A stretch of 64,000 nucleotides of DNA, taken from positions 124,001 to 188,000 of the forward strand of contig NZ_FNYD01000004.1 in NCBI RefSeq assembly GCF_900109035.1, given 5' to 3'. The position numbers and the translations under genes were made by a program. The notes beneath the pieces were generated by a model, which ran no database searches, had not been told where the DNA came from, and saw only the letters and a program-made list of their open reading frames with translations. Of this stretch, positions 44,874 through 52,371 are shown piece after piece; position 1 is the first letter of the stretch; every line of letters starts with the position of its first letter. This DNA is from Cribrihabitans marinus (lineage in GTDB: Bacteria > Pseudomonadota > Alphaproteobacteria > Rhodobacterales > Rhodobacteraceae).

Positions 44874-46042
44874 CCGGCCAGAAGCACGCCGGCCGTGGCT
44901 GTCCAGGACAGCCAGACGGTGTCTTCCCAGGTATAGCTGCGGCGCGAGAGCCGGCGGGTGTTGGCGGTCTGCGCCTTGATGATCACCCCACCGGGCAGTT
45001 CGACGTGATAGGTCGACAGGTTGCCCAGATAAGCGATGTCGTGGACCTTGCCCTGCACCGCGTTGGCGGCATCGGCCGGGCGGTCCGAGCTGATCGTGAC
45101 CTTCTCGGGACGGATCGCCAGGTGGCAGGCCTGCCCCGGCTCGAACCGCGTGGCCGAACTGGCCGTCAGCGGCGTCTGCCCCTGGGCCCAGTCGACCCGG
45201 TAGGCCTCGTCGCCATCCGGCGTGGCGCGACCCTGGATGATGTTCACGTCACCGATGAAATCGGCCACGTAGACGGATGATGGCGACTCGTAGATCCGCG
45301 CCGGCGTGTCGGCCTGGATGATCCGGCCGTTGTCCATCACCGCGACCCGGCTGGCCACGGTCATCGCCTCTTCCTGGTCGTGGGTGACGATCACGAAGGT
45401 GGTGCCGGTCTTCTCCTGGATGTCCATCAGTTCGAACTGGGTGTCCTGGCGCAGCTTCTTGTCCAGCGCGCCCAGGGGTTCGTCCAGCAACAGCAGCTTG
45501 GGCGCCTTGGCAAGCGACCGCGCAAGGGCGACGCGCTGGCGCTGACCGCCGGAAATCTGGTGCGGCTTGCGGCGCGCGAACTGGTCCAGCCGGGTCAGGC
45601 GCAGCATCTCCTCGACCCGCGCCTCGAGATCACGCTTCGGCATCCGGTCGCGGCGCAGGCCAAAGGCGATGTTTTCCCAGACGCTGAGATGCGGAAACAG
45701 CGCATAGGACTGGAACATCATGTTCACCGCGCGCTTGTTGGGCGGGATCGGCGCGATGTCCTGCCCGGACAGCTCGATCACGCCCTCGGTCGGGGCCTCG
45801 AACCCGGCCAGCATCCGCATCATGGTGGTCTTGCCGCATCCCGACGGGCCGAGAAGGGCAAAGAACTCGCGCTCGTAGATATCCAGGGTCAGGTCGTCGA
45901 TGGCGGTGAACTCGCCGAACCGCTTGGTCACGTTGCGGAACCGGATCAGGGGGCTTTCGGCCGGGTCGTTCCACGGCTCGAACACGCCTGCATGCGGCAT
46001 CTCACCCGTCGCTGAACGCGGCGCTGTCTCGGGTTGCCCCAT
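44870..46042 (-). CDS. potG: Polyamine ABC transporter ATPase (PotG/PotA type)
   Basis: A 390-residue ATPase: Walker A GPSGCGKT at 65-72, signature ISGGQRQR at 163-170, Walker [15 protein letters not shown] at 183-196, His-loop VTHDQEEAMT, and a C-terminal TOBE domain from about 290. An extra hydrophilic tail of 30 residues precedes the nucleotide-binding domain. It powers import by PotH/PotI. A strong hairpin separates it from the binding-protein gene upstream. Confidence 0.92.
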   Translation of the reverse strand: MGQPETAPRSATGEMPHAGVFEPWNDPAESPLIRFRNVTKRFGEFTAIDDLTLDIYEREFFALLGPSGCGKTTMMRMLAGFEAPTEGVIELSGQDIAPIPPNKRAVNMMFQSYALFPHLSVWENIAFGLRRDRMPKRDLEARVEEMLRLTRLDQFARRKPHQISGGQRQRVALARSLAKAPKLLLLDEPLGALDKKLRQDTQFELMDIQEKTGTTFVIVTHDQEEAMTVASRVAVMDNGRIIQADTPARIYESPSSVYVADFIGDVNIIQGRATPDGDEAYRVDWAQGQTPLTASSATRFEPGQACHLAIRPEKVTISSDRPADAANAVQGKVHDIAYLGNLSTYHVELPGGVIIKAQTANTRRLSRRSYTWEDTVWLSWTATAGVLLAG

Positions 46043-46070
46043 TCTGATGTCCTCCGGCCGATTGAAGAAC

Positions 46071-46094
46071 GGGCGCCCGAATCGACGGGCGCCC
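46071..46094 (-). terminator. Attenuating hairpin between potF and potG
   Basis: GGGCGCCCG (46071-46079) and CGGGCGCCC (46086-46094) pair perfectly over six bases. With no U-run it is more likely a processing or stability element that allows more binding protein than membrane subunits. Confidence 0.6.
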
Positions 46095-46108
46095 GGCTGC
46101 GTCGGGGG

Positions 46109-47194
46109 TCAGGTGCCCGACTTGATCTTGGTCCACAGGCGCGTGACGACGCGCTGCACCTTGACCGGATAGGGCGTGGTGGTGAACAGGTTGTTCAGCG
46201 TGGCCTCGTCCGGATAGATCGCCGGATCGCCGATCACGTCCTCCTCCAGGAACTCCTGGCTCGCCTCGTTGCCGTTGGCATAATAGACATAGTTCGACGC
46301 GGCGGCCATGTTCTGCGCGTCCATGATGAAGTTCAGGAACACATGCGCGCCCTCCGGGTTCGGCGCATCCACCGGGATCGCCATCTGGTCGAACCACATC
46401 TGCGCGCCTTCCTTGGCGGCGTGATACTCGATCTCGACGCCGTTGTCGGCCTCGACGGCGCGGTCACGCGCCTGCAGGATGTCGCCCGACCAGCCCACGG
46501 CCACGCAGATGTCGCCATTGGCCAGCGCGTTGATGTATTCCGAGCTGTGGAACTTCTGGATGTAGGGCCGCACCGCCAGCAGGACCGGCTCGGTCTTGGC
46601 GATCACCTCGGGGTCGTGGCTGTCGGGATCCTCGCCGATGTATTTCAGGGTCATCGGGATCATCTCGGCCGGCGCGTCCAGGAAATGCACGCCGCAATCG
46701 CCCAGCTTGGACATGTTGTCGGGGTTCAGCACCAGCTCGAGGCTGTCGATCGGTGCATCCTCGCCCAGCACTTCCTTGACCTTGCCGACATTCACGCCGA
46801 TGCCGGTGGTGCCCCACATGTAGTTGATGGAATAGGCGTTGTCGGGGTCGTATTGCGCGGTCCGCTCCTCGATCAGCGGCCACATGTTCTCGATGTTGGG
46901 CAGCTTGGACTTGTCCAGCTCCTGAAAGGCGCCGGCCATGATCTGCCGCTGCAGGAAGGTGCCCGACGGCACCACCACGTCATAGCCGGATCCGCCGGCC
47001 AGCATCTTGGTCTCGAGCAACTCGTTGCTGTCGAACACGTCATAGATCAGCTCGAGCCCGGTCTCCTCCTCGAACTTCGCCAGCAGGCCTTCGTCGATAT
47101 AGTCGGACCAGTTGTAGACGCGCACCTGCTCGGCATAGGCCGCCGTTGCGCCAAGCGCGATCGTCGCCGTGAGCGACAAGATTTTCGTAGTCAT
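46109..47194 (-). CDS. potF: Polyamine-binding periplasmic protein (PotF/SpuD type)
   Basis: A 361-residue substrate-binding protein: signal peptide 1-21 cut after AYA, then EQVRVYNWSDYIDEGLLAKF, the opening of PotD/PotF/SpuD proteins, and GYDVVVPSGTFL. It should capture putrescine or spermidine for PotGHI. Two starts are possible: ATG 47200 touches the AGGGAG box, while ATG 47194 stands six bases from it, so 47194 is preferred. Its promoter region holds a TTTGATCA site shared with the divergent gntR gene. Confidence 0.92.
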   Translation of the reverse strand: MTTKILSLTATIALGATAAYAEQVRVYNWSDYIDEGLLAKFEEETGLELIYDVFDSNELLETKMLAGGSGYDVVVPSGTFLQRQIMAGAFQELDKSKLPNIENMWPLIEERTAQYDPDNAYSINYMWGTTGIGVNVGKVKEVLGEDAPIDSLELVLNPDNMSKLGDCGVHFLDAPAEMIPMTLKYIGEDPDSHDPEVIAKTEPVLLAVRPYIQKFHSSEYINALANGDICVAVGWSGDILQARDRAVEADNGVEIEYHAAKEGAQMWFDQMAIPVDAPNPEGAHVFLNFIMDAQNMAAASNYVYYANGNEASQEFLEEDVIGDPAIYPDEATLNNLFTTTPYPVKVQRVVTRLWTKIKSGT

Positions 47195-47237
47195 GGACAT
47201 CTCCCTGCGGTGACGGGTATCTTCCCGCCTCTCCGGA

Positions 47238-47250
47238 TTTGATCAAGTTT
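47238..47250. promoter_or_regulatory. TGATCA operator candidate, potF side
   Basis: TTTGATCAAGTTT, 44 bases upstream of the potF ATG. The central TTTGATCA matches the core of two longer sites at 47334 and 48046. Confidence 0.5.
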
Positions 47251-47333
47251 TGCCTTCTGCGGCAACAGTGTTTATGCTTTCACGCAAACCGCGACCTGAC
47301 AAGACAGTCCGCCCGAAACGGCACCAGCACGTT

Positions 47334-47346
47334 GAATATGATCAAA
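47334..47346 (-). promoter_or_regulatory. TGATCA operator candidate at the gntR start
   Basis: On the minus strand this reads TTTGATCATATTC, identical over 13 bases to the site at 48046-48058. It overlaps the first possible ATG of the GntR gene (47338). Confidence 0.6.
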
Positions 47347-48018
47347 AATAAGGCACCGGACCCCATGCCAATGGACGAAAAAAAACCGGCACATGAACAG
47401 GTCTATCAACGGCTGAAATCCATGATCCTGTTCGGAGAGTTGGCCCCAGGCCAGGCCGTGACGATCCAGGGCCTGACCGAATCACTGGACGCCGGCATGA
47501 CCCCCGTGCGCGAGGCGATCCGGCGGCTGATCTCGGACGGCGCGCTGGTGTTTCAGGGCAATCGCCGGGTCAGTGTTCCCGAGCTTGCAGAGCGGGACAT
47601 CGAACAGCTGATTTATGTCAGGAAATCAATCGAATCCGAGCTGGCCCGCCGTGCGGCCCGGCGCGTGACGCCGGACGATATCGACCGGCTCGAACGCATC
47701 GACATGCAGCTGGATGCGGCGATCCAGGCAGGAGACGTGACCGGCTATCTGGTCCATAACCACGCCTTTCACGCCGATCTCTATGCCCTGTCCGACGCTC
47801 CGATCATGCGCGACATGGCCGAACGCCTGTGGCTGCGATTCGGCCCGTCCCTGCGCGTGGTCTGCGGTCGGTTCGGAACCCGCAGCCTGCCGGATCGCCA
47901 CAAGGAACTCCTTGCGGCGCTGCGCCGGGGCGACGGCAACGGAGTGGCGGCGGCGATGGAACAGGATGTCGGTCAGGGCATGGAAATGATGGCGGGAACC
48001 CTGTCGGAATCCGTCTGA
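47338..48018 (+). CDS. GntR-family regulator (FCD/FadR type)
   Basis: A protein of up to 226 residues: winged helix at about 16-82 (HEQVYQRLKSMILFGELAPG, MTPVREAIRRLISDGAL), then an all-helical FCD ligand domain (90-215) with the metal-binding pattern around NHAFHADLY and RHKELLAAL. Start uncertain: ATG 47338, 47365 and 47371 are in frame, none with a strong ribosome-binding site, and 47338 lies inside an operator candidate. Placed between potF and a transaminase, it probably senses a polyamine breakdown product. Confidence 0.87.
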   Translation: MIKNKAPDPMPMDEKKPAHEQVYQRLKSMILFGELAPGQAVTIQGLTESLDAGMTPVREAIRRLISDGALVFQGNRRVSVPELAERDIEQLIYVRKSIESELARRAARRVTPDDIDRLERIDMQLDAAIQAGDVTGYLVHNHAFHADLYALSDAPIMRDMAERLWLRFGPSLRVVCGRFGTRSLPDRHKELLAALRRGDGNGVAAAMEQDVGQGMEMMAGTLSESV

Positions 48019-48045
48019 CGGCCGGATTCGATTGACTCCAAATAA

Positions 48046-48058
48046 TTTGATCATATTC
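48046..48058 (+). promoter_or_regulatory. TGATCA operator candidate upstream of the transaminase
   Basis: TTTGATCATATTC in the 71-base gap between gntR and the transaminase ATG (48090), an exact copy of the inverted site at 47334-47346. Confidence 0.6.
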
Positions 48059-48089
48059 TGTCGCAAACCCGATCTTCGAGGAGCGACTC

Positions 48090-49487
48090 ATGGCTGCGAT
48101 CACCAACCACATGCCGACCGCCGAACTGCAGGCCCTGGATGCGGCGCATCACATGCACCCGTTCACGGCAAATGCCGAACTGGGGGAAAAGGGCGTGCGG
48201 GTGATCACGCGGGCCAAGGGCGCATATCTGACCGACAGCGAGGGAGAGGAGATATTCGACGCGATGTCGGGCCTCTGGTGCGTCAATATCGGCTATGGGC
48301 GCCAAGAACTGGCCGACGTCGCGGCGCGGCAGATGCGCGAACTGCCCTTCTACAACACGTTCTTCCAGACCACCCACGTGCCGGCCATCGCCCTGGCAGA
48401 CAAGCTGGCGGAACTTGCGCCGGGTGACCTCAACCACGTGTTCTTCGCCTCGGGCGGATCGGACGCCAACGACACCAACATCCGCATGGTCCGCACCTAC
48501 TGGGCGATGAAGGGCCAGCCCGACCGCAAGGTTATCATCAGCCGCAAGAACGCCTATCACGGCTCCACCGTCGCCTCGGGCAGCTTGGGCGGCATGACCG
48601 CGATGCATGAGCAGGGTGGCATGCCGATCCCCGATATCCATCACATCAACCAGCCGAACTGGTGGGCCGAGGGCGGCGACACGGCCCCCGAGGATTTCGG
48701 CCTGGCGCGCGCCCGCGAACTGGAAGAGGCGATCCTGGAACTGGGTGCGGATCGTGTCGCGGCCTTCATCGGCGAGCCTGTGCAGGGCGCCGGCGGGGTC
48801 ATCGTGCCCCCCGAAACCTACTGGCCCGAGATCCAGCGGATCTGTGCCAAATACGACATCCTGCTGATTGCCGACGAGGTGATCTGCGGCTTCGGGCGCA
48901 CAGGCAACTGGTTCGGGTCCGAGACGATGGGCATCCGCCCGCACATAATGACCGTCGCAAAGGGCCTGAGCTCGGGCTATGCCCCGATCGGCGCGTCGAT
49001 CGTCTGCGACGAGGTGGCCGAGGTGATCTCCAGCGGCGAGTTCAATCACGGCTACACCTATTCGGGCCATCCCGTGGCCGCCGCGGTTGCGCTCGAGAAC
49101 CTGCGCATCCTTCAGGAAGAGAATATCTTGGGTCACGTCCGGGACGTGGCAGCGCCCTATCTTGCCGAGGCCTGGGCGACGCTTGTGGACCATCCGCTGG
49201 TCGGCGAGGCCGCGATCTGCGGCATGATGGCCTCGATCGCGCTGACGCCGGACAAGGCCAGACGTGCAAAGTTCGCCTCCGAGCCCGGTACCGTGGGGTA
49301 TCTGTGCCGCGAAATGTGCTTTGCCAACAACCTGATCATGCGCCATGTGGGCGACCGGATGATCATCTCGCCACCGCTGATTCTGGACACCGGCGATATC
49401 GACGAAATGATGGCCCGGATTCGCAAGTCGCTGGATGAAACTTACGAAAAGTTGAATGAAAAGGGCCTTCTGAAGGCCGCGGCCTGA
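48090..49487 (+). CDS. Class III omega-transaminase (putrescine:pyruvate aminotransferase-like)
   Basis: A 465-residue PLP enzyme. Lys291 in TVAKGLSSGYAP binds the cofactor and Asp262 in LLIADEVICGFGR pairs with its nitrogen. The N-terminal HPFT and GLWCVNIGYGR blocks are those of SpuC/putrescine- or beta-alanine:pyruvate-type transaminases. GAGG precedes ATG 48090. Sitting between two polyamine importers, it would deaminate putrescine or a derived amine. The SpuC role is inferred from context plus family. Confidence 0.87.
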   Translation: MAAITNHMPTAELQALDAAHHMHPFTANAELGEKGVRVITRAKGAYLTDSEGEEIFDAMSGLWCVNIGYGRQELADVAARQMRELPFYNTFFQTTHVPAIALADKLAELAPGDLNHVFFASGGSDANDTNIRMVRTYWAMKGQPDRKVIISRKNAYHGSTVASGSLGGMTAMHEQGGMPIPDIHHINQPNWWAEGGDTAPEDFGLARARELEEAILELGADRVAAFIGEPVQGAGGVIVPPETYWPEIQRICAKYDILLIADEVICGFGRTGNWFGSETMGIRPHIMTVAKGLSSGYAPIGASIVCDEVAEVISSGEFNHGYTYSGHPVAAAVALENLRILQEENILGHVRDVAAPYLAEAWATLVDHPLVGEAAICGMMASIALTPDKARRAKFASEPGTVGYLCREMCFANNLIMRHVGDRMIISPPLILDTGDIDEMMARIRKSLDETYEKLNEKGLLKAAA

Positions 49488-49532
49488 GGACTTTCGGGCC
49501 TGGCCGAACTGCGCACAACCGGCCGGTTGCCT

Positions 49533-49550
49533 AAAGGCAGTCGGCCTTTT
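49533..49550 (+). terminator. Weak terminator-like hairpin after the transaminase
   Basis: AAAGGC (49533-49538) and GCCTTT (49544-49549) form a six-pair stem, followed by one further T. A separate palindrome AACCGGCCGGTT lies at 49517-49528. Possible partial terminator before the second ABC operon. Confidence 0.4.
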
Positions 49551-49698
49551 CATGCCACAACAGGGCGCTTTCAAGCTTCAAAATGTCGCTTGCATGTCGG
49601 AAACTGCCGCGAACCGGTTGCAACCCCCAAGGTGGTGAGTCTACGCTCAGGCCCAAGGCGGCACAGACCGCGATGTGATAACCAATGGGGAGTCGGCC

Positions 49699-50799
49699 TT
49701 GGCTGAAACAACCGTCGATGACGCGTTCGTTGAATTCGAACGCGTCCAGAAAAGCTATGATGGCGAAACGCTCGTCGTCAAAGATCTCAATCTGAAAATG
49801 CCGAGAGGCGAGTTTCTGACCATGCTGGGGCCGTCGGGATCGGGCAAGACGACCTGCCTGATGATGCTGGCCGGGTTCGAGACCGCGACACATGGCGACA
49901 TCCGGCTGGGCGGCACCTCGATCAACAACATCCCGCCGCACAAGCGCGGTATCGGCATGGTGTTCCAGAACTACGCCCTGTTCCCCCACATGACCATTGC
50001 AGAGAATCTCAGCTTTCCGCTGGAGGTTCGAAAGATGGGCAAGTCCGAGCGCGAACAGAAGGTTCAGCGCGCGCTGGACATGGTGGAGATGGGTTCGTTT
50101 GGAGGGCGGCGTCCGGCCCAGCTATCGGGCGGCCAGCAGCAGCGTGTCGCCCTGGCTCGCGCGCTGGTCTTTGAACCCGAGCTGGTTCTCATGGACGAAC
50201 CGCTGGGCGCGCTCGACAAGCAGCTGCGCGAGAAGATGCAGTTCGAGATCACTGACCTGGCGCATCGGCTCGGTATCACAACGGTCTATGTCACCCACGA
50301 CCAGACTGAGGCGCTGACGATGTCGGACCGCGTGGCGGTGTTCGACGATGGACGCATTCAGCAGCTGGCGGCGCCGGACCAGCTTTATGAAGAGCCTGAG
50401 AACAGCTTCGTCGCGCAGTTCATCGGCGAGAACAACACGCTGGAAGGCACGGTGAAGGAAATCAACAACGGCCTGGCGCTGGTCGAATTGGACGATGGCG
50501 AACTGATCGACTGCAAGCCGATCAACGTCTCGCAGCCCGGCGAGCGCACACGGGTTTCGATCCGGCCCGAACGGATCGAATACAACAAGGACCGGCTGCG
50601 CGAGGGTGTCCACACCCTGAAGGCCGAGGTCCTGGAATTCATCTACATGGGCGATATTTTCCGGACCCGGCTGCGGGTCGCCGGAAAGGACGAATTCATC
50701 ATCAAGACGCGGAACGCGCCGGACCAGCAGCGCCTGCAGCCCGGACAGCAGATCGAGATCGGCTGGCTGCCCGAGGATTGCCGCGCGCTGGACGCCTGA
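49699..50799 (+). CDS. Spermidine/putrescine-type ABC transporter ATPase (second system)
   Basis: A 366-residue PotA-like ATPase: Walker A GPSGSGKT at 44-51, signature LSGGQQQR at 142-149, Walker [14 protein letters not shown] at about 162-174, His-loop [10 protein letters not shown] and a TOBE tail ([11 protein letters not shown]). TTG 49699 stands six bases after GGGGAG (49687-49692) and is preferred over the in-frame GTG at 49675. Distinct from PotG at 44870, so this is a separate transporter. A stable hairpin follows the gene. Confidence 0.9.
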   Translation: MAETTVDDAFVEFERVQKSYDGETLVVKDLNLKMPRGEFLTMLGPSGSGKTTCLMMLAGFETATHGDIRLGGTSINNIPPHKRGIGMVFQNYALFPHMTIAENLSFPLEVRKMGKSEREQKVQRALDMVEMGSFGGRRPAQLSGGQQQRVALARALVFEPELVLMDEPLGALDKQLREKMQFEITDLAHRLGITTVYVTHDQTEALTMSDRVAVFDDGRIQQLAAPDQLYEEPENSFVAQFIGENNTLEGTVKEINNGLALVELDDGELIDCKPINVSQPGERTRVSIRPERIEYNKDRLREGVHTLKAEVLEFIYMGDIFRTRLRVAGKDEFIIKTRNAPDQQRLQPGQQIEIGWLPEDCRALDA

Positions 50800-50809
50800 A
50801 TTTCCTTTG

Positions 50810-50835
50810 TCGCGCCGGGACAAGCCCCGGCGCGA
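50810..50835 (+). terminator. Hairpin between ATPase and binding-protein genes
   Basis: TCGCGCCGGG (50810-50819) pairs exactly with CCCGGCGCGA (50826-50835) over six bases. No U-run; a partial attenuator or processing site upstream of the binding-protein gene. Confidence 0.55.
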
Positions 50836-50911
50836 TGGACACGGGGCCGGTTGCCTGATGCCCGTTTCACCGGTCCCTCACAGACTCAACGGGCACAACT
50901 GGGAGAGATTG

Positions 50912-52018
50912 ATGACTACTACCAAGATCCTGATGGCCACCACGGCTCTGAGCATGGCCGCCGGCCTTGCCTCGGCGCAGGAGATGGCCAATGACATGAC
51001 GCTCGTATCCTGGGGCGGCGCCTATCAGAAGTCGCAGGTCAACGCCTACGCGGACCCCTACAAGGAGATGAATCCCGAGGTCAACATCGTCTGGGACGAG
51101 AGCTCGGCCGAAGCGGTGGCCAAGCTGCGCGCGATGAATGAGGCCGGCAACGTCACCTGGGACCTGGTCGATGTGACTGCGGCATCGGCGATACGCCTGT
51201 GCGATGAAGGCCTGGCGATGGAGTATGATCCCGAAGAGCTTCTCGAGCCCGCGCCCGACGGCACCTCGGCCGAGGACGATTTCGGCGATCTGATCGTCAG
51301 CGACTGCTTCATCCCGCAGATCGTGTATTCCACGACCTTCGGCTATCGCACCGACATGGTTGGCGACACGCCGCCGGATGACATCTGCGATGTCTTCGAC
51401 CTGGAAACCTATCCCGGCAAGCGGTCGCTGGAGAAGCGCCCGATCAACAACATGGAATGGGCCCTTCTGTGCGACGGCGTGCCCAAGGACGAAGTCTATG
51501 ACGTGCTGGCCACCGACGAAGGCCAGGAACAGGCCCTGGCCAAGCTCGGCACGATCAAGGACCAGGTGGTCTGGTGGTCGGCCGGCGCCGACACGCCGCA
51601 GCTTCTGGCGGATGGCGAAATCGTGATGGGCTCGACCTATAACGGCCGCCTGTTCTCGGTCATCGAGGAGCAGGACCAGCCGGTCGCCATGCTCTGGGAC
51701 GCGCAGGTCTTCGACCTGGACGGCTGGATCATTCCCGCCGGCCTGGCCGAAGAGCGGCTGGCCCGCGTCAAGGACTTCGTGAGGTTCGCGACCGACACCC
51801 AGCGCCTGGCGGATCAGGCCAAGTGGATCTCCTATGGCCCGGCACGCGCCTCTTCGGCCCCGCTGGTCGGCGAGCACGCCGAACTGGGCATCGACATGGC
51901 GCCGCACATGCCGACCGATCCGGAGAACGCCAAGAACACGTTCCTCTACAACTACGAGTTCTGGGCCGACTACCGCGATGACATCGACGCCAAGTTCCAG
52001 GCCTGGCTGGCGCAATAA
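50912..52018 (+). CDS. ABC transporter periplasmic binding protein (PotD-like, second system)
   Basis: A 368-residue extracellular solute-binding protein: signal peptide 1-22 ending ASA, then MTLVSWGGAYQKSQ, the opening of the PotD/OpuA-like group 1 binders, and later WWSAGADTPQLLADGE. Ligand probably a polyamine or related cation, but unusual acidic stretches (DPEELLEPAPDGTSAEDDF) leave the substrate open. GGGAGAG precedes ATG 50912. Flanked by hairpins on both sides. Confidence 0.88.
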   Translation: MTTTKILMATTALSMAAGLASAQEMANDMTLVSWGGAYQKSQVNAYADPYKEMNPEVNIVWDESSAEAVAKLRAMNEAGNVTWDLVDVTAASAIRLCDEGLAMEYDPEELLEPAPDGTSAEDDFGDLIVSDCFIPQIVYSTTFGYRTDMVGDTPPDDICDVFDLETYPGKRSLEKRPINNMEWALLCDGVPKDEVYDVLATDEGQEQALAKLGTIKDQVVWWSAGADTPQLLADGEIVMGSTYNGRLFSVIEEQDQPVAMLWDAQVFDLDGWIIPAGLAEERLARVKDFVRFATDTQRLADQAKWISYGPARASSAPLVGEHAELGIDMAPHMPTDPENAKNTFLYNYEFWADYRDDIDAKFQAWLAQ

Positions 52019-52034
52019 GGCGCTTTGGAACGAC

Positions 52035-52061
52035 CGGGGCGGGCCATACCGGCCCGCCCCG
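52035..52061 (+). terminator. Very stable hairpin after the binding-protein gene
   Basis: An 11-pair all-GC stem (52035-52045 with 52051-52061) over the loop ATACC, between the binding-protein stop and the DUF1330 start. No U-run. It parallels the hairpin after potF and probably limits expression of the membrane subunits. Confidence 0.6.
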
Positions 52062-52080
52062 ACACAGGAAGGGGGGCGGC

Positions 52081-52371
52081 ATGCCCAAGGGCTACATCAT
52101 CGGACATGTCACGGTGAACGATCCCGAGGACTATCAGGAATACATGCGGCGAAACACGCCGATCCTGACGGGGCTGGGCGGCCGTTTCATCGTCCGCGGC
52201 GGACAGTGCCAGACCGTCGAAGGCACCGGCAGGGATCGCCACGTCGTGGTCGAGTTCCCCAGCTTCGAGGCGGCCCACGCCGCCTATCACGATCCCGAAT
52301 ATCAAAAAGTCGCCGAGATCCGCCACCGCACGGCGAGCGGCGACATCATCCTGGTCGAGGGCTCAGAATGA
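52081..52371 (+). CDS. DUF1330 small protein inside the transporter operon
   Basis: A 96-residue ferredoxin-like-fold protein of the DUF1330 family (GYIIGHVTVNDPEDYQEYM, then RFIVRGG and VVVEFPSFEAAHAAYHDPEYQ). Relatives resemble dimeric alpha-beta barrel proteins such as monooxygenases or tautomerases, but no activity is established. Its stop overlaps the permease ATG as ATGA, tying its translation to the transporter. Possibly it processes the imported substrate. Confidence 0.85.
   Translation: MPKGYIIGHVTVNDPEDYQEYMRRNTPILTGLGGRFIVRGGQCQTVEGTGRDRHVVVEFPSFEAAHAAYHDPEYQKVAEIRHRTASGDIILVEGSE

Noticed and set aside
49675-49698. GTG 49675 as start of the second ABC ATPase
   Set aside because: No ribosome-binding site at proper distance, whereas TTG 49699 has GGGGAG six bases upstream.
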